Source: CAVQEK01 sp963711495
GTDB lineage: Bacteria; Bacteroidota; Bacteroidia; Cytophagales; Cyclobacteriaceae
Direction of reading: 5' to 3'
DNA length: 64,000 nt
Assembly: GCA_963711495.1 (NCBI GenBank)
Contig: CAVQEK010000004.1
Location: forward strand, 434,001-498,000
Part shown: positions 53,413 to 62,534 of the stretch, piece after piece
Position numbering within the stretch: the first letter of the stretch is position 1
Layout: every line of letters starts with the position of its first letter
Position numbers and translations under genes: made by a program
The notes under the pieces: model-generated
Told to the model about the DNA's origin: nothing
The model's database searches: none
Seen by the model: only the letters and a program-made list of their open reading frames with translations

Positions 53413-55506
53413 TTAACTGATCCTGCTCCAGTTCACCACATTTTTTCTTATTGAATCAACTTGTGTCCTCACCTGGGTATGTTCGGGCTTGTGTAAATTC
53501 GGATCGTTTTCGATCATCTCTTTGGCTGCCTGTCTGGCCAGTTCAAGAATTTTGCTATCCTTAGCAAGATCGGCGATGAGTAGATCGAGAATGCCACTCT
53601 GTTGGGTGCCCATCAGATCACCTGGTCCGCGAAGTTTAAGATCAGCTTCTGCAATGTCAAAACCATTATTGGTATCGACCATGGTTTCAATCCTTTTTCT
53701 ACTTTCTTTGGTCAGTTTGTAGCTAGTCATTAATATACAATAGGATTGTTCTGCCCCTCTTCCGACCCGACCTCGCAATTGATGCAATTGAGCCAGGCCA
53801 AAACGTTCAGCATTTTCAATAACCATAACCGAAGCATTAGGAACATTTACACCTACCTCAATGACTGTTGTAGCAATCATGATTTGTGTTTCGTTCTTTA
53901 TAAATCGCTTCATTTCAAAATCCTTTGCTTCCGCTTTCATTTTACCATGTAAAATTCCAATTTGGAATTGAGGAAAAGCTCTCGTAATGGCTTCATAACC
54001 ATCAGTAAGATGTTTCAGATCGAGCTTCTCTGATTCTTCAATAAGTGGATAAACCACGTAAACCTGGCGCCCAGCTTCAATTTGCTGTTTCATAAAACCA
54101 AAAACCCAGAGCCTGCTGGAGTCATATTTATGATAGGTTTGGATTTCTTTTCTTCCTGCTGGCAATTCATCAATGACTGAAACATCTAAATCACCATACA
54201 GGGTCATAGCCAGGGTTCGGGGAATGGGTGTTGCCGTCATCACCAGAATGTGGGGATAATACTGATGATTTTTTTGCCATAACCTTGCCCGTTGAGCTAC
54301 GCCAAAACGATGCTGCTCGTCGATGATGGCCAGTCCGAGATTTTTAAAATGAACTTCATCTTCGATCAGGGCATGCGTGCCAATTAAAATATTTAATTCC
54401 CCAATATCCAATAACTGGTGAACGATTCGCCGCTCACTTTTTTTGGTCGAACCTTTCAATAGGGCAATTTGCAATCCCAGGGCATTGGCAAAGGGTTTCA
54501 AACTGTGATAATGTTGATCAGCTAAAATTTCTGTTGGAGCCATAAAGGCTACTTGAGCTCCTCCTCCGATAACCACCAACATGCATATAAATGAGACAAT
54601 GGTTTTCCCACTTCCCACATCGCCCTGGATCAGACGGTTCATCTGCTGGCCAGATTTCATGTCCCGGTAAATTTCCCTGATCACTTTCTTTTGGGCATTG
54701 GTCAATTGGAAAGGCAAATGCAAATTGTAAAATCTGGTGAGCAGACGTGTATCATCGAAAACCTGCCCTTTAAATTTGTCCATTCTGGCTGCCTTCATCT
54801 TTAGCAGTCGAAGTTGAACATAAAAAAATTCTTCAAATTTGAGTCGATAGCGTGCTTGAGCCAGTTTATTGTGACTTTCCGGAAAATGAATTTGTTCCAA
54901 CGCCTCCTTTTTACAAATTAGGCCAAATTGAGTCATCACCTTGTCGGGCAATGTTTCCCTTATGTGCGGCAATGCCACTGTCCTTAATGTATGCTGTAAT
55001 TTTGAAATGGCTTTACTATCCAGAAAATGTCCCTTTAATTTTTCGGTAGTAGGGTATACAGGCTGGAGAAATTGTCGATTTTCATTCGCTTCAGTAAGCA
55101 ATTCGATTTCAGGATGTGCAATATTATATCGGTGATTAAATAGAGAAGGCTTGCCAAAGACGACGTATTCGGGGCCCTTTTTAAGTTTTTTCAAGACCCA
55201 TTGAGCGCCTTGAAACCATACCAGTTCCACTTCGCCGGTGCCATCAATCAAATAAGCATGTAATCTTTTTTTGCGGGTGTGCCCTACAAGTTCTATATGC
55301 CGTATTACACCTTTTAGCTGTATATAGGGCATTTGATCATTGATTTGCGAAATGTGATAAAATTTTGTCCGGTCTTCGTAACGAAACGGATAATGTTGGA
55401 TCAGATCTCCGAAAGTGAAAATATTTAATTCTTTATTGAGGAGCGAGGCCTTAGTCGGACCTACACCTTTGAGGAATTCTATTTTAGTATCGAAGAAACT
55501 GGTCAT
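53413..55506 (-). CDS. recG: ATP-dependent DNA helicase RecG
   Basis: A 697-residue helicase that remodels stalled forks and Holliday junctions. An N-terminal wedge/OB domain (QLKGVIRHIELVGHTRKKRL) is followed by helicase motifs: Walker A GDVGSGKT, motif II IDEQHRFG, TATPIPRTLA, then the second RecA domain with ATTVIEVGVNVPNA and QLRGRVGRG, and the RecG tail. It is the last gene of the leftward ssb-gldE-gldD-recG series, 21 bases after gldD. Confidence 0.96.
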   Translation of the reverse strand: MTSFFDTKIEFLKGVGPTKASLLNKELNIFTFGDLIQHYPFRYEDRTKFYHISQINDQMPYIQLKGVIRHIELVGHTRKKRLHAYLIDGTGEVELVWFQGAQWVLKKLKKGPEYVVFGKPSLFNHRYNIAHPEIELLTEANENRQFLQPVYPTTEKLKGHFLDSKAISKLQHTLRTVALPHIRETLPDKVMTQFGLICKKEALEQIHFPESHNKLAQARYRLKFEEFFYVQLRLLKMKAARMDKFKGQVFDDTRLLTRFYNLHLPFQLTNAQKKVIREIYRDMKSGQQMNRLIQGDVGSGKTIVSFICMLVVIGGGAQVAFMAPTEILADQHYHSLKPFANALGLQIALLKGSTKKSERRIVHQLLDIGELNILIGTHALIEDEVHFKNLGLAIIDEQHRFGVAQRARLWQKNHQYYPHILVMTATPIPRTLAMTLYGDLDVSVIDELPAGRKEIQTYHKYDSSRLWVFGFMKQQIEAGRQVYVVYPLIEESEKLDLKHLTDGYEAITRAFPQFQIGILHGKMKAEAKDFEMKRFIKNETQIMIATTVIEVGVNVPNASVMVIENAERFGLAQLHQLRGRVGRGAEQSYCILMTSYKLTKESRKRIETMVDTNNGFDIAEADLKLRGPGDLMGTQQSGILDLLIADLAKDSKILELARQAAKEMIENDPNLHKPEHTQVRTQVDSIRKNVVNWSRIS

Positions 55507-55527
55507 TATCCATTTGGAATGTATATT

Positions 55528-56106
55528 TCATTTATTGCTCCACGATAGCGTATTGAGCATGTGTAGAATATCATTGCGAATATACCCAATCACCGGGGCC
55601 AGGGAATCATTTTTTGTAGCAGTATTGAAATAAAGCGCCCCACGCACAAAATGATGAACCGAATCGGTAGAATAAAACTGATATTGACTGGGTACCTCAC
55701 CAGTCAATTCTGCCAGAACGGCTGTCCTACCGGATCTGGTGGTGAGAATTTTTTCTTCTATAGAGTAGGCTTTCACTTCGTGTTTTGCGGTAAGTCGATA
55801 AGCGGTATTCATATATTCCTTTAACAATTGCTTGTCACCTTTTACCGGTTTATAGGACATTTCAATACTTGCTCCCATAGTTGGGTAATAAATATCAAAC
55901 CAGTATTTTTCGGAAATCCACGAAGTATCGGGTAAAATTTTAGCGTATTTGGAATATTCAAAGAAAAACGGAAATGAATCGGGTAAAGCCTGATAGGCAG
56001 GTTTTGGCAAAACAATTCGGTTGTATCCTTCTGGTTTTGGAACGAAATTGTGTTCACAGGCAGTCATCAACAACAATCCAAACAACACCAACGGAATAAC
56101 TTTCAT
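55528..56106 (-). CDS. gldD: Gliding motility lipoprotein GldD
   Basis: A 192-residue lipoprotein (lipobox MTAC, C17) with the GldD opening FVPKPEGYNRIVLPKPAYQ and the later YWFDIYYPTMGASIEMSY. GldD is needed for gliding and for type IX secretion in Flavobacterium, though its biochemical role is unclear. It follows gldE by 16 bases, the conserved pairing in this phylum. Its presence fits the T9SS cargo and PorP protein elsewhere in the window. Confidence 0.92.
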   Translation of the reverse strand: MKVIPLVLFGLLLMTACEHNFVPKPEGYNRIVLPKPAYQALPDSFPFFFEYSKYAKILPDTSWISEKYWFDIYYPTMGASIEMSYKPVKGDKQLLKEYMNTAYRLTAKHEVKAYSIEEKILTTRSGRTAVLAELTGEVPSQYQFYSTDSVHHFVRGALYFNTATKNDSLAPVIGYIRNDILHMLNTLSWSNK

Positions 56107-56122
56107 TGATACAATTTAATGG

Positions 56123-57445
56123 TTAATTCTGAATCAATACACGTATTCTTTTAATACGCTTCTGGTCCACGGCCACCACCGTAAAAACGAATTTATCAAA
56201 AATAATTTTCTCACCGGCTCTGGGTAATTTACTGCTAATTTCCAAAATCAATCCTCCCAGGGATTCGCTTTCACCCTTGATACTTTCAAACAACGCCGGA
56301 TCCTGGTTGGTGATTTTGCAAAAATCATGTAGCGAGGTCTTTCCCTCGAATACATAAGTATTATCATTGAGTTTGTTGAATACAATTTCTTCTTCATCGA
56401 ATTCATCCCGTATCTCGCCAACAATTTCTTCAATGACATCCTCGAGGGTGATCAATCCTGAAGTGCCGCCATATTCATCAACCACGATTGCCATGTGCAC
56501 GCGCCTTTCCTGGAAGTCCTTCAGCAAGGTGTCGATTTTCTTGGTTTCCGGAATAAAATAAGGTGTACGGATTAAATCCTGCCATTTGAAGTCTTCTTCT
56601 TTCTCAATAAATGGCAAAAGATCCTTATTGTAGAGGATCCCTTCGATGTTATCAATAGTCTCTTTAAAAACGGGAATCCGGCTGAATCCGCATTTGTTGA
56701 TCTTGTCCATTAATTCGTGAAAATCCAGTTCGATATCAACAGCGGTAATATCAACCCTCGAACGCATAACCTGTTTCACACTCAATTGCCCAAAATTTAC
56801 GATACCCCGCAAAATTCCTTTTTCTGAGGTTTCTTCATTGGTGGTTAGCTCCAGGGCCTGGTTGAGTTCATCAACAGAGATCTGGTAACCTTCACGTTTT
56901 ATTTTGTTATCAATTAATGCTGAAAAGGAAGTGAGCAGCCAGGATACAGGTTTAAAAAACCAAAAAGCTGCATTGATCAAGGGTACGGAGAAATGAGCAA
57001 ACTGAATGCTTCTTTGGTTGGCATATATTTTTGGCACTACTTCTCCAAAGTATACAATGGCAAAAGTAACCAAAACGGTGAGAATGACTACCACATTGCC
57101 CTGCACACGCTGTGAACCCACGATATTCCAGGAAACGAATGTGGATAAGGTGACGATGGCAATATTGATCAGATTATTCATAATTAAAATGGTTGCCAAC
57201 AGTCGTTTTGGTTTCGAAATTAGTTTGTAAATGATTTTCTCGCCGATATCTCCATTTTTGAAGTTGATGATTTCATGGGGAGACATTGAAAAAAAAGCCA
57301 CTTCCGAACCAGAGACCAAACCAGACAATAATAACAGAATCACCAGGGCCAGTCCCTCCACAACATAGATTAGGACTGGAGAAGTTTCAATAACAAGAAA
57401 TATCAAATGAATACACGGGAATGGATCGTCTAAACTTGTTTCCAA
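56123..57445 (-). CDS. gldE: Gliding motility-associated protein GldE (CNNM/CBS/CorC family)
   Basis: A 440-residue membrane protein. It has an N-terminal DUF21/CNNM domain with about four helices (LLSGLVSGSEVAFFSMS, YFGEVVPKIYANQ), a pair of CBS domains (MRSRVDITAVDIE, VHMAIVVDEYGGTSGLITLEDVIEEIVGEI) and a C-terminal CorC/HlyC domain. GldE works with GldD in gliding/T9SS. There is no good ATG; the longest frame starts at TTG 57445 and a second TTG lies 13 codons on, so the start is uncertain. Upstream ssb ends 22 bases away. Confidence 0.92.
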   Translation of the reverse strand: METSLDDPFPCIHLIFLVIETSPVLIYVVEGLALVILLLLSGLVSGSEVAFFSMSPHEIINFKNGDIGEKIIYKLISKPKRLLATILIMNNLINIAIVTLSTFVSWNIVGSQRVQGNVVVILTVLVTFAIVYFGEVVPKIYANQRSIQFAHFSVPLINAAFWFFKPVSWLLTSFSALIDNKIKREGYQISVDELNQALELTTNEETSEKGILRGIVNFGQLSVKQVMRSRVDITAVDIELDFHELMDKINKCGFSRIPVFKETIDNIEGILYNKDLLPFIEKEEDFKWQDLIRTPYFIPETKKIDTLLKDFQERRVHMAIVVDEYGGTSGLITLEDVIEEIVGEIRDEFDEEEIVFNKLNDNTYVFEGKTSLHDFCKITNQDPALFESIKGESESLGGLILEISSKLPRAGEKIIFDKFVFTVVAVDQKRIKRIRVLIQN

Positions 57446-57467
57446 AGTAGAAGCATTAAATTAGCTA

Positions 57468-57917
57468 TCAGAAGGGCAGATCGTCTGTTTCGTCATCTTG
57501 CTGAACGGATGCTGCCTGGTCTGCTTGTGTAGATGGTTGTGACGAGGGCTGTTCTGACTCTGCATTTTGATCTCCGGAATCACTATTGCGACTTCCCAGC
57601 ATAGTCATGTTGATGGCACGAATACGTGTGGTAGTTCGGTTGTTGCCATCACTATCCTGCCAGTTTTCGGTTTTTAACTTGCCCTCAATATATACGGAGT
57701 TGCCTTTTTTAAGATATTGTTCAGCTATTTTGGCCAGACCGTCCCATAATTCTATACGGTGCCATTCGGTTTGAGTAACACGTTCGCCACTTTTATTGGT
57801 ATATGATTCTGAGGTGGCGATGTTGAAATTTGCCACTACCGAGCCACTACTGAGATGCCTTACCTCTGGATCTGAACCAAGATTTCCAATTAAAATTACT
57901 TTATTTACTCCAGCCAT
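57468..57917 (-). CDS. ssb: Single-stranded DNA-binding protein
   Basis: A 149-residue SSB with an OB fold (NKVILIGNLGSDPEVRHLSSGSVVANFNIATSE, WHRIELWDGLAKIAEQYLKKG), a Ser/Gln/Glu-rich linker and the acidic DDLPF tip that binds repair and replication partners. It heads the ssb-gldE-gldD-recG series and has its own candidate promoter. Confidence 0.96.
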   Translation of the reverse strand: MAGVNKVILIGNLGSDPEVRHLSSGSVVANFNIATSESYTNKSGERVTQTEWHRIELWDGLAKIAEQYLKKGNSVYIEGKLKTENWQDSDGNNRTTTRIRAINMTMLGSRNSDSGDQNAESEQPSSQPSTQADQAASVQQDDETDDLPF

Positions 57918-57934
57918 AGCGTCTTTTCTTTGTG

Positions 57935-57967
57935 CAAAGTTATGATTGAATTTTAAAACTAATCAAA
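57935..57967 (-). promoter_or_regulatory. Candidate promoter of ssb-gldE-gldD-recG
   Basis: The minus strand reads TTTG, 21 bases, TAACTTTG, close to the Bacteroidota consensus. The -7 box lies 18 bases before the ssb ATG, and the -33 element touches the 3' end of mutY. Confidence 0.5.
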
Positions 57968-59015
57968 TTATTTTTTCCTTCAAAAATCTCTCAATTAAAA
58001 TCGGCTTGGGTAATTGTTCTATTTCTTTTTTGTCATAGAATCTGAATTGACTGTCAGTATTCGGGACTATGGCACCATTCAATCTAAATGTATAAAATAC
58101 GGTCATGATTTCCTGGTGTGTTAAAATATGTTTAAATAATCTTGATTCATCGACCAAAATGGCGGATTTGAGCCATTCAGGCAAATGGAGTTCAAGCTGC
58201 TCCGGGGCAATTAATTGTTCGGATTCGATCAATGGAAATTCATATAGTCCGTGCCAGATATCATTCCCACTTCTAACCTTCAAAATAAAATTCCCACCAT
58301 GCTCAATCACCAAATAATTAAAATAACGAATCCTCTTGGGACTCTTTTTAATTTTCAATGGAATGGCATGAACCTTATGATGAAGATGAGCATAACATGA
58401 ACCATTAAAGATACACTTTTCACAGGCAGGATTTTTAGGGACACATTGTATGGCGCCAAATTCCATTATAGCCTGATTAAAGAGATCTGGCTGGTCATCA
58501 GGGATAAGTAATTTTGCAAGATCACTAATACTTTGTTGAGCCCTGGTAGTCGTTACATCTTCTTCAATACCATAGATGCGGCTGAGCACCCTGATCACAT
58601 TACCATCTACTACGGGGACCTTTTCCCCGAAAGCAAATGAAGCGATAGCCGCGGCAGTATACTTGCCTATCCCAGGGAGTTTCAGCAAACGATCGTAAGT
58701 GCCGGGGAATATACCGTTGTATTCTTTAACAATTGTTTGCGCACACAGATGAAGGTTTCTGGCACGGGTGTAATATCCCAGTCCCTGCCACAGTCGCATG
58801 ATTTGTTGTGTTTCAGCATTCGCCAGGGCTTGTAAGTTTTTGAAGGCTTTGGTGAATTTTTGGTAATACGGCAGACCTTGTTCAACCCTGGTTTGTTGTA
58901 AAATTATTTCGGAGAGCCATATTTTATAGGGATCTGTGGTATCTCGCCAGGGCAAAGATCTTTTGTTTTGCCTGTACCAAATCTTTAATAATTTAGAAAA
59001 CTCTTTACTGTCCAC
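57963..59015 (-). CDS. mutY: A/G-specific adenine glycosylase
   Basis: A 350-residue base-excision repair enzyme that removes adenine paired with 8-oxoguanine. Catalytic residues are E36 in LSEIILQQTRV and D137 in PVVDGNVIRVLSR; the helix-hairpin-helix is LPGIGKYTAAAI. The [4Fe-4S] cluster cysteines are C191, C198, C201 and C207. A NUDIX-like C-terminal domain follows. The start is GTG at 59015, with AGGAGG about 12 bases upstream. Divergent from the HU gene. Confidence 0.95.
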   Translation of the reverse strand: MDSKEFSKLLKIWYRQNKRSLPWRDTTDPYKIWLSEIILQQTRVEQGLPYYQKFTKAFKNLQALANAETQQIMRLWQGLGYYTRARNLHLCAQTIVKEYNGIFPGTYDRLLKLPGIGKYTAAAIASFAFGEKVPVVDGNVIRVLSRIYGIEEDVTTTRAQQSISDLAKLLIPDDQPDLFNQAIMEFGAIQCVPKNPACEKCIFNGSCYAHLHHKVHAIPLKIKKSPKRIRYFNYLVIEHGGNFILKVRSGNDIWHGLYEFPLIESEQLIAPEQLELHLPEWLKSAILVDESRLFKHILTHQEIMTVFYTFRLNGAIVPNTDSQFRFYDKKEIEQLPKPILIERFLKEKII

Positions 59016-59089
59016 TTTATTTATTGACCTCCTTTACAAACACATTTTATATTTTTGGGGTTTTCTTTTTTAAATTTCACCTGAGCATT

Positions 59090-59097
59090 TAAATTTG
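59090..59097 (+). promoter_or_regulatory. Candidate promoter -7 box of the HU gene
   Basis: TAAATTTG matches TAnnTTTG about 56 bases before the GTG start. The expected -33 position reads TTTC rather than TTTG. Confidence 0.4.
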
Positions 59098-59152
59098 TGC
59101 CTCAAATTTATTGGATAATAGTTTTTTCCTTTAATTAAACAAAGAAAATAAA

Positions 59153-59455
59153 GTGACTAAAGCAGAGGTTATCAACCAAATCGCCGATCAAACAGGAATA
59201 GATAAAGCTGATGTTCAAATCGCCGTAGAAGCATTTTTTAGTGTGATAAAAAATTCCATGGCAAGTGGTGAAAATATTTATGTCCGAGGTTTTGGTAGTT
59301 TTGTAAATAAAAAAAGGGCTAAGAAAGTTGCCAGGAACATCTCCAAAAATACTGCCATCATCATTGATGAACATTACGTACCGAGCTTCAAACCCTCAAA
59401 GGTTTTTATCGATAAAGTAAAAAAGAGCGATAAAGTAAAAAAAGCTAATTCATAG
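59153..59455 (+). CDS. HU/IHF family DNA-binding protein
   Basis: A 100-residue nucleoid protein: KAEVINQIADQTGIDKADVQIAVEAFFSVIK, then NIYVRGFGSFVNKKRA and the DNA-binding arm and FKPSKVFIDKVKK. The typical length is about 90, with a short Lys/Ser-rich extension here. The start is GTG at 59153. It heads a rightward series with the TPR protein, the Cox24-like gene and rng. Confidence 0.93.
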   Translation: MTKAEVINQIADQTGIDKADVQIAVEAFFSVIKNSMASGENIYVRGFGSFVNKKRAKKVARNISKNTAIIIDEHYVPSFKPSKVFIDKVKKSDKVKKANS

Positions 59456-59486
59456 TTCTGAAGCCTTTCGGGAAAAGGCAGCGCAT

Positions 59487-60329
59487 ATGATAAAAACCAG
59501 AATCATCATTTTGGTGGCAATACTCGCCGCCGCCGCTATTCTTTATATGTTACCCAGTTCGGTAGTCGACAACTCCAAGAATAACTTAACCGAGGAAAGC
59601 AGTGGCAGAACGTCTGCACCCGCCGTGCCAGAAGTTACCGAACAAAATTCAACTGTGCATCAAATGCACATTCCCGACTCTCTTGTTTCTTATTTTAGTG
59701 AACTGCGTCATCAATTTGAAAATAGTGGAAATCAGAAAAAAAAGATTATATTTGCAGATTCTTTAGCAAAAGGCTTTAGAAATGTCAATTTTTATGATAG
59801 TGCTGCCGTTTATTCAGCATATATAGCAGAACAAATACCTTCTGTAGAAAATAACAGACAGGCTGGCGATGATTATTATCAGGCGTTTAATTTGGCCGTT
59901 GACAATGCCTCAAAGCAACATTACGGCACCATCGCCAGGGAGTATTATCAGAAGTTGTTGGAGCAGAATCCCGAGGATCTGGATTTGAAAGTGAAAATTG
60001 GAGTAACCTATGTCACCACTTCCAGTCCAATGCAAGGGATCCAGATGATTCGGCAGGTACTGGACAAAGACCCAAATAATAAACTTGCCATTTATAATTT
60101 GGGGATCTTATCGATTAGTTCTGGGCAATATGATAGGGCTATTGAGCGATTTGACAAACTCGTAAGCATGGATCCTAATGATGGGCAAGCCCATTTTTAT
60201 TTGGGTTTATGTTATCAGCAATTAGGAAATAAAATTCAGGCAAAAGCAGAATTTGAGCAGGCGCAATCTTTAAACATTTCACCGGATCTCAAGACTGCTG
60301 CCCAAGAATATTTAAATACATTAAATTAA
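59487..60329 (+). CDS. TPR-repeat protein with N-terminal membrane anchor
   Basis: A 280-residue protein. One N-terminal hydrophobic segment (about 5-22) acts as signal anchor, a Ser/Thr/Pro-rich linker spans 25-60, and the rest is helical with at least two clear TPR units (LAIYNLGILSISSGQYDRAIERFDKLVSMDPND and the next copy with AHFYLGLCYQQLGNKIQAKAEFEQA). TPR proteins mediate protein contacts. In Bacteroidota a similar gene commonly lies between HU and rng. Function unknown; the periplasmic location is inferred. Confidence 0.88.
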   Translation: MIKTRIIILVAILAAAAILYMLPSSVVDNSKNNLTEESSGRTSAPAVPEVTEQNSTVHQMHIPDSLVSYFSELRHQFENSGNQKKKIIFADSLAKGFRNVNFYDSAAVYSAYIAEQIPSVENNRQAGDDYYQAFNLAVDNASKQHYGTIAREYYQKLLEQNPEDLDLKVKIGVTYVTTSSPMQGIQMIRQVLDKDPNNKLAIYNLGILSISSGQYDRAIERFDKLVSMDPNDGQAHFYLGLCYQQLGNKIQAKAEFEQAQSLNISPDLKTAAQEYLNTLN

Positions 60330-60354
60330 TTTTAATTAAATAATTATTAAGCAT

Positions 60355-60444
60355 ATGCCTTGCGGAAAGAAAAGAAAAAGACATAAAATCGCTACACACA
60401 AGAGAAAAAAACGTCTGAGGAAAAACAGACACAAGAAGAAATAA
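60355..60444 (+). CDS. AURKAIP1/COX24 (mS38/bS22-like) domain small basic protein
   Basis: A 29-codon gene. It starts MPCGKKRKRHK, continues with ATHKRKKRLRKN and ends RHKKK before TAA, so about two-thirds of residues are Lys or Arg. This matches, from memory, the tiny AURKAIP1/COX24-domain proteins of Bacteroidota and the tail of mitochondrial mS38, related to mycobacterial bS22, which lie in the small ribosomal subunit. It follows the TPR gene by 25 bases and precedes rng by 51. The precise pattern and context make it a real gene despite its length. Confidence 0.85.
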   Translation: MPCGKKRKRHKIATHKRKKRLRKNRHKKK

Positions 60445-60495
60445 TAAAATATCACAATAAAATATTTTAGGGTTTTTCATGTGAATCCATAATAA

Positions 60496-62052
60496 ATGAC
60501 TTTGAGTAGTGAATTAGTTATCAATTCAACTCAAAATGGTTGCCGCATAGCCCTTGTAAGAGATAAAAACCTCGTTGAATTTCACAGCGAGGAAAATGCA
60601 AATAAGTTTACAGTTGGTGATATTTATTTAGGGACGGTTAAAAAAGTTGTTCCGGGCTTGAATGCAGCTTTTATCGATATTGGTTATGATAAAGATGCAT
60701 TTTTACATTATCTGGATTTGGGCCCACAGATAAAATCTCTGAATAAATACACTAAATATGCATTGACTGGTAAAAATCCTTCTTATGACCTGGATAAATT
60801 TAATGGAGAACCCGATATCAATAAGCTCGGGAAAATCAACCAGGTTTTAACAAAAAACCAGCAGATCCTGGTTCAGGTCGTAAAGGAACCAATTTCTACA
60901 AAGGGACCTCGTCTATCATGTGAGTTGTCAATCGCTGGCAGGTACTTAGTGCTTGTCCCGTTTTCCAGCGCTATTAATGTTTCCAAAAAGATCAGCAATC
61001 CCGATGAACGGAAGCGATTGTTACGTCTTATTTCTTCCATAAAACCCGGCGGTTTTGGGGTGATCATACGCACTGTGGCAGAAAAGAAAGATGTGGCTGA
61101 ACTTGACCGCGATTTGAGGAACCTGCTCGAAAAGTGGATACAGGGTGTTAAAATCTTAAAAACCGCCAAACCACGAGACAAGGTAATTGGTGAGGTGGGT
61201 CGGGTTTCTTCATTGTTGAGGGATGTATTGAACGAATCTTTCGATAATATCGTCATTGATGACAAAACGATCTACGAAGAAGTCAAATCTTTTACCCGGG
61301 AAATTGCACCTCAGAAAGAGAAAATAGTTAAGCGCTATAATGGTAAATCCAAGATTTTTGAAGCCTTCGGAATTGAAAAGCAGCTTAAAACTTTATTTGG
61401 TAAATCGGTAAGTTTACCAAATGGCGGATATCTCATTATTGAGCACACAGAAGCTTTACATGTAATTGACGTAAACAGCGGCAATAAATCTGTTAGCGAA
61501 GCCGATCAGGAAAGTACGGCGTTGAAAACAAACCTTGAGGCTGCCAAGGAAATTGCCCGGCAACTACAATTGAGAGATATGGGTGGTATTATCGTGATTG
61601 ATTTTATTGATATGCGCAGGGCAGAAAATAAGCGACTGGTCTACGACAAAATGAAAGAATTCATGCATCACGACCGGTCTAAATTCACGATACTTCCATT
61701 ATCCAAATTCGGTTTGATGCAAATTACCCGGCAAAGGGTGCGTCCTGAACTCAATATCAAAACTACGGAGATTTGTCCTACATGCGGAGGTTCTGGTAAG
61801 ATAGCGCCTGCCATTCTCATTGCGGATCAAATAGAGAGAGATCTGGAATTTCTCTTTGTGAAGCAAAATGAGAAGCATATCACCATCACCCTACATCCAT
61901 ATTTATTTGCCTTTTTTACCAAGGGTTTCATTTCTCAAAAAGTAAAATGGTATTTTAAATATTCAAAATGGGTTAAACTGGTGCAAGATAGTTCCCTGGC
62001 TATTACCGAATATTTGTTCACAAATAAGCTTGGTGAGCAAATAGAAATATAA
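60496..62052 (+). CDS. rng: Ribonuclease E/G
   Basis: A 518-residue endoribonuclease of the RNase G size class. An S1-like domain near the N-terminus (VGDIYLGTVKKVVPGLNAAFIDIG) is followed by the catalytic DNase I-like domain with D325 in HVIDVNSGNKS and D369 in IVIDFIDMRR, and the zinc-link CPTCGGSGK (C427, C430). There is no long disordered degradosome tail. It processes rRNA precursors and turns over mRNA. Last gene of the HU-TPR-Cox24-like series. Confidence 0.95.
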   Translation: MTLSSELVINSTQNGCRIALVRDKNLVEFHSEENANKFTVGDIYLGTVKKVVPGLNAAFIDIGYDKDAFLHYLDLGPQIKSLNKYTKYALTGKNPSYDLDKFNGEPDINKLGKINQVLTKNQQILVQVVKEPISTKGPRLSCELSIAGRYLVLVPFSSAINVSKKISNPDERKRLLRLISSIKPGGFGVIIRTVAEKKDVAELDRDLRNLLEKWIQGVKILKTAKPRDKVIGEVGRVSSLLRDVLNESFDNIVIDDKTIYEEVKSFTREIAPQKEKIVKRYNGKSKIFEAFGIEKQLKTLFGKSVSLPNGGYLIIEHTEALHVIDVNSGNKSVSEADQESTALKTNLEAAKEIARQLQLRDMGGIIVIDFIDMRRAENKRLVYDKMKEFMHHDRSKFTILPLSKFGLMQITRQRVRPELNIKTTEICPTCGGSGKIAPAILIADQIERDLEFLFVKQNEKHITITLHPYLFAFFTKGFISQKVKWYFKYSKWVKLVQDSSLAITEYLFTNKLGEQIEI

Positions 62053-62121
62053 TCCTGAAATGTTGTCGTTTTTAAATTTCCGGGCACATTTTTCGTTCAT
62101 TTTTTCAATTGGCCGAAGTGA

Positions 62122-62382
62122 TCAGTTGCTGCTTATGTTTTGCATAGCCAGAATATATTGTGAGCCAAAACCTTCATAGGCATTGTAAAAACCTGATAAG
62201 ATGCGGTGGGCAATCAGGGAGAGTATCAATTCCTCATCACTTTTGCCTTCTTTACCAATCCAATAAATCCGGTTTTTATGTCTTTTCATATCTTCCACAT
62301 ACTCCCGGGCTTGAACATACTGGTCTTTGGTATAACTAATTTTGAAGGTAGTTTCTACGGTATGTAATGCTTGATTTTCCAT
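62122..62382 (-). CDS. Small conserved-looking hypothetical protein
   Basis: Not recognised. An 86-residue soluble protein without a signal: a central basic/acidic helix (YVQAREYVEDMKRHKNRIYWIG) and a hydrophobic helix (DEELILSLIAHRILSGFYNAYEGFG). It is convergent with rng and about 100 bases downstream of the secDF terminator, so it is probably a separate unit. Codon use looks ordinary. Confidence 0.6.
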   Translation of the reverse strand: MENQALHTVETTFKISYTKDQYVQAREYVEDMKRHKNRIYWIGKEGKSDEELILSLIAHRILSGFYNAYEGFGSQYILAMQNISSN

Positions 62383-62478
62383 GGGAATAAAGATTGTTTG
62401 ACGAATTTACAATTTTCTTTCCAATTTATTTAAACGTAAAATGGGGGAATTTTTCTCTGGGAAACAGACAAATTTTTA

Positions 62479-62512
62479 ATAAAAAAGCCTGCCAATAAAT
62501 ATGGCAGGCTTT
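62479..62512 (-). terminator. Intrinsic terminator of secDF
   Basis: An 11-bp perfect stem (AAAGCCTGCCA at 62484-62494 with TGGCAGGCTTT at 62502-62512), 7-base loop, followed on the minus strand by six T. It lies 22 bases past the secDF stop. Confidence 0.9.
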
Positions 62513-62534
62513 GATATATATTAATATTATACAA

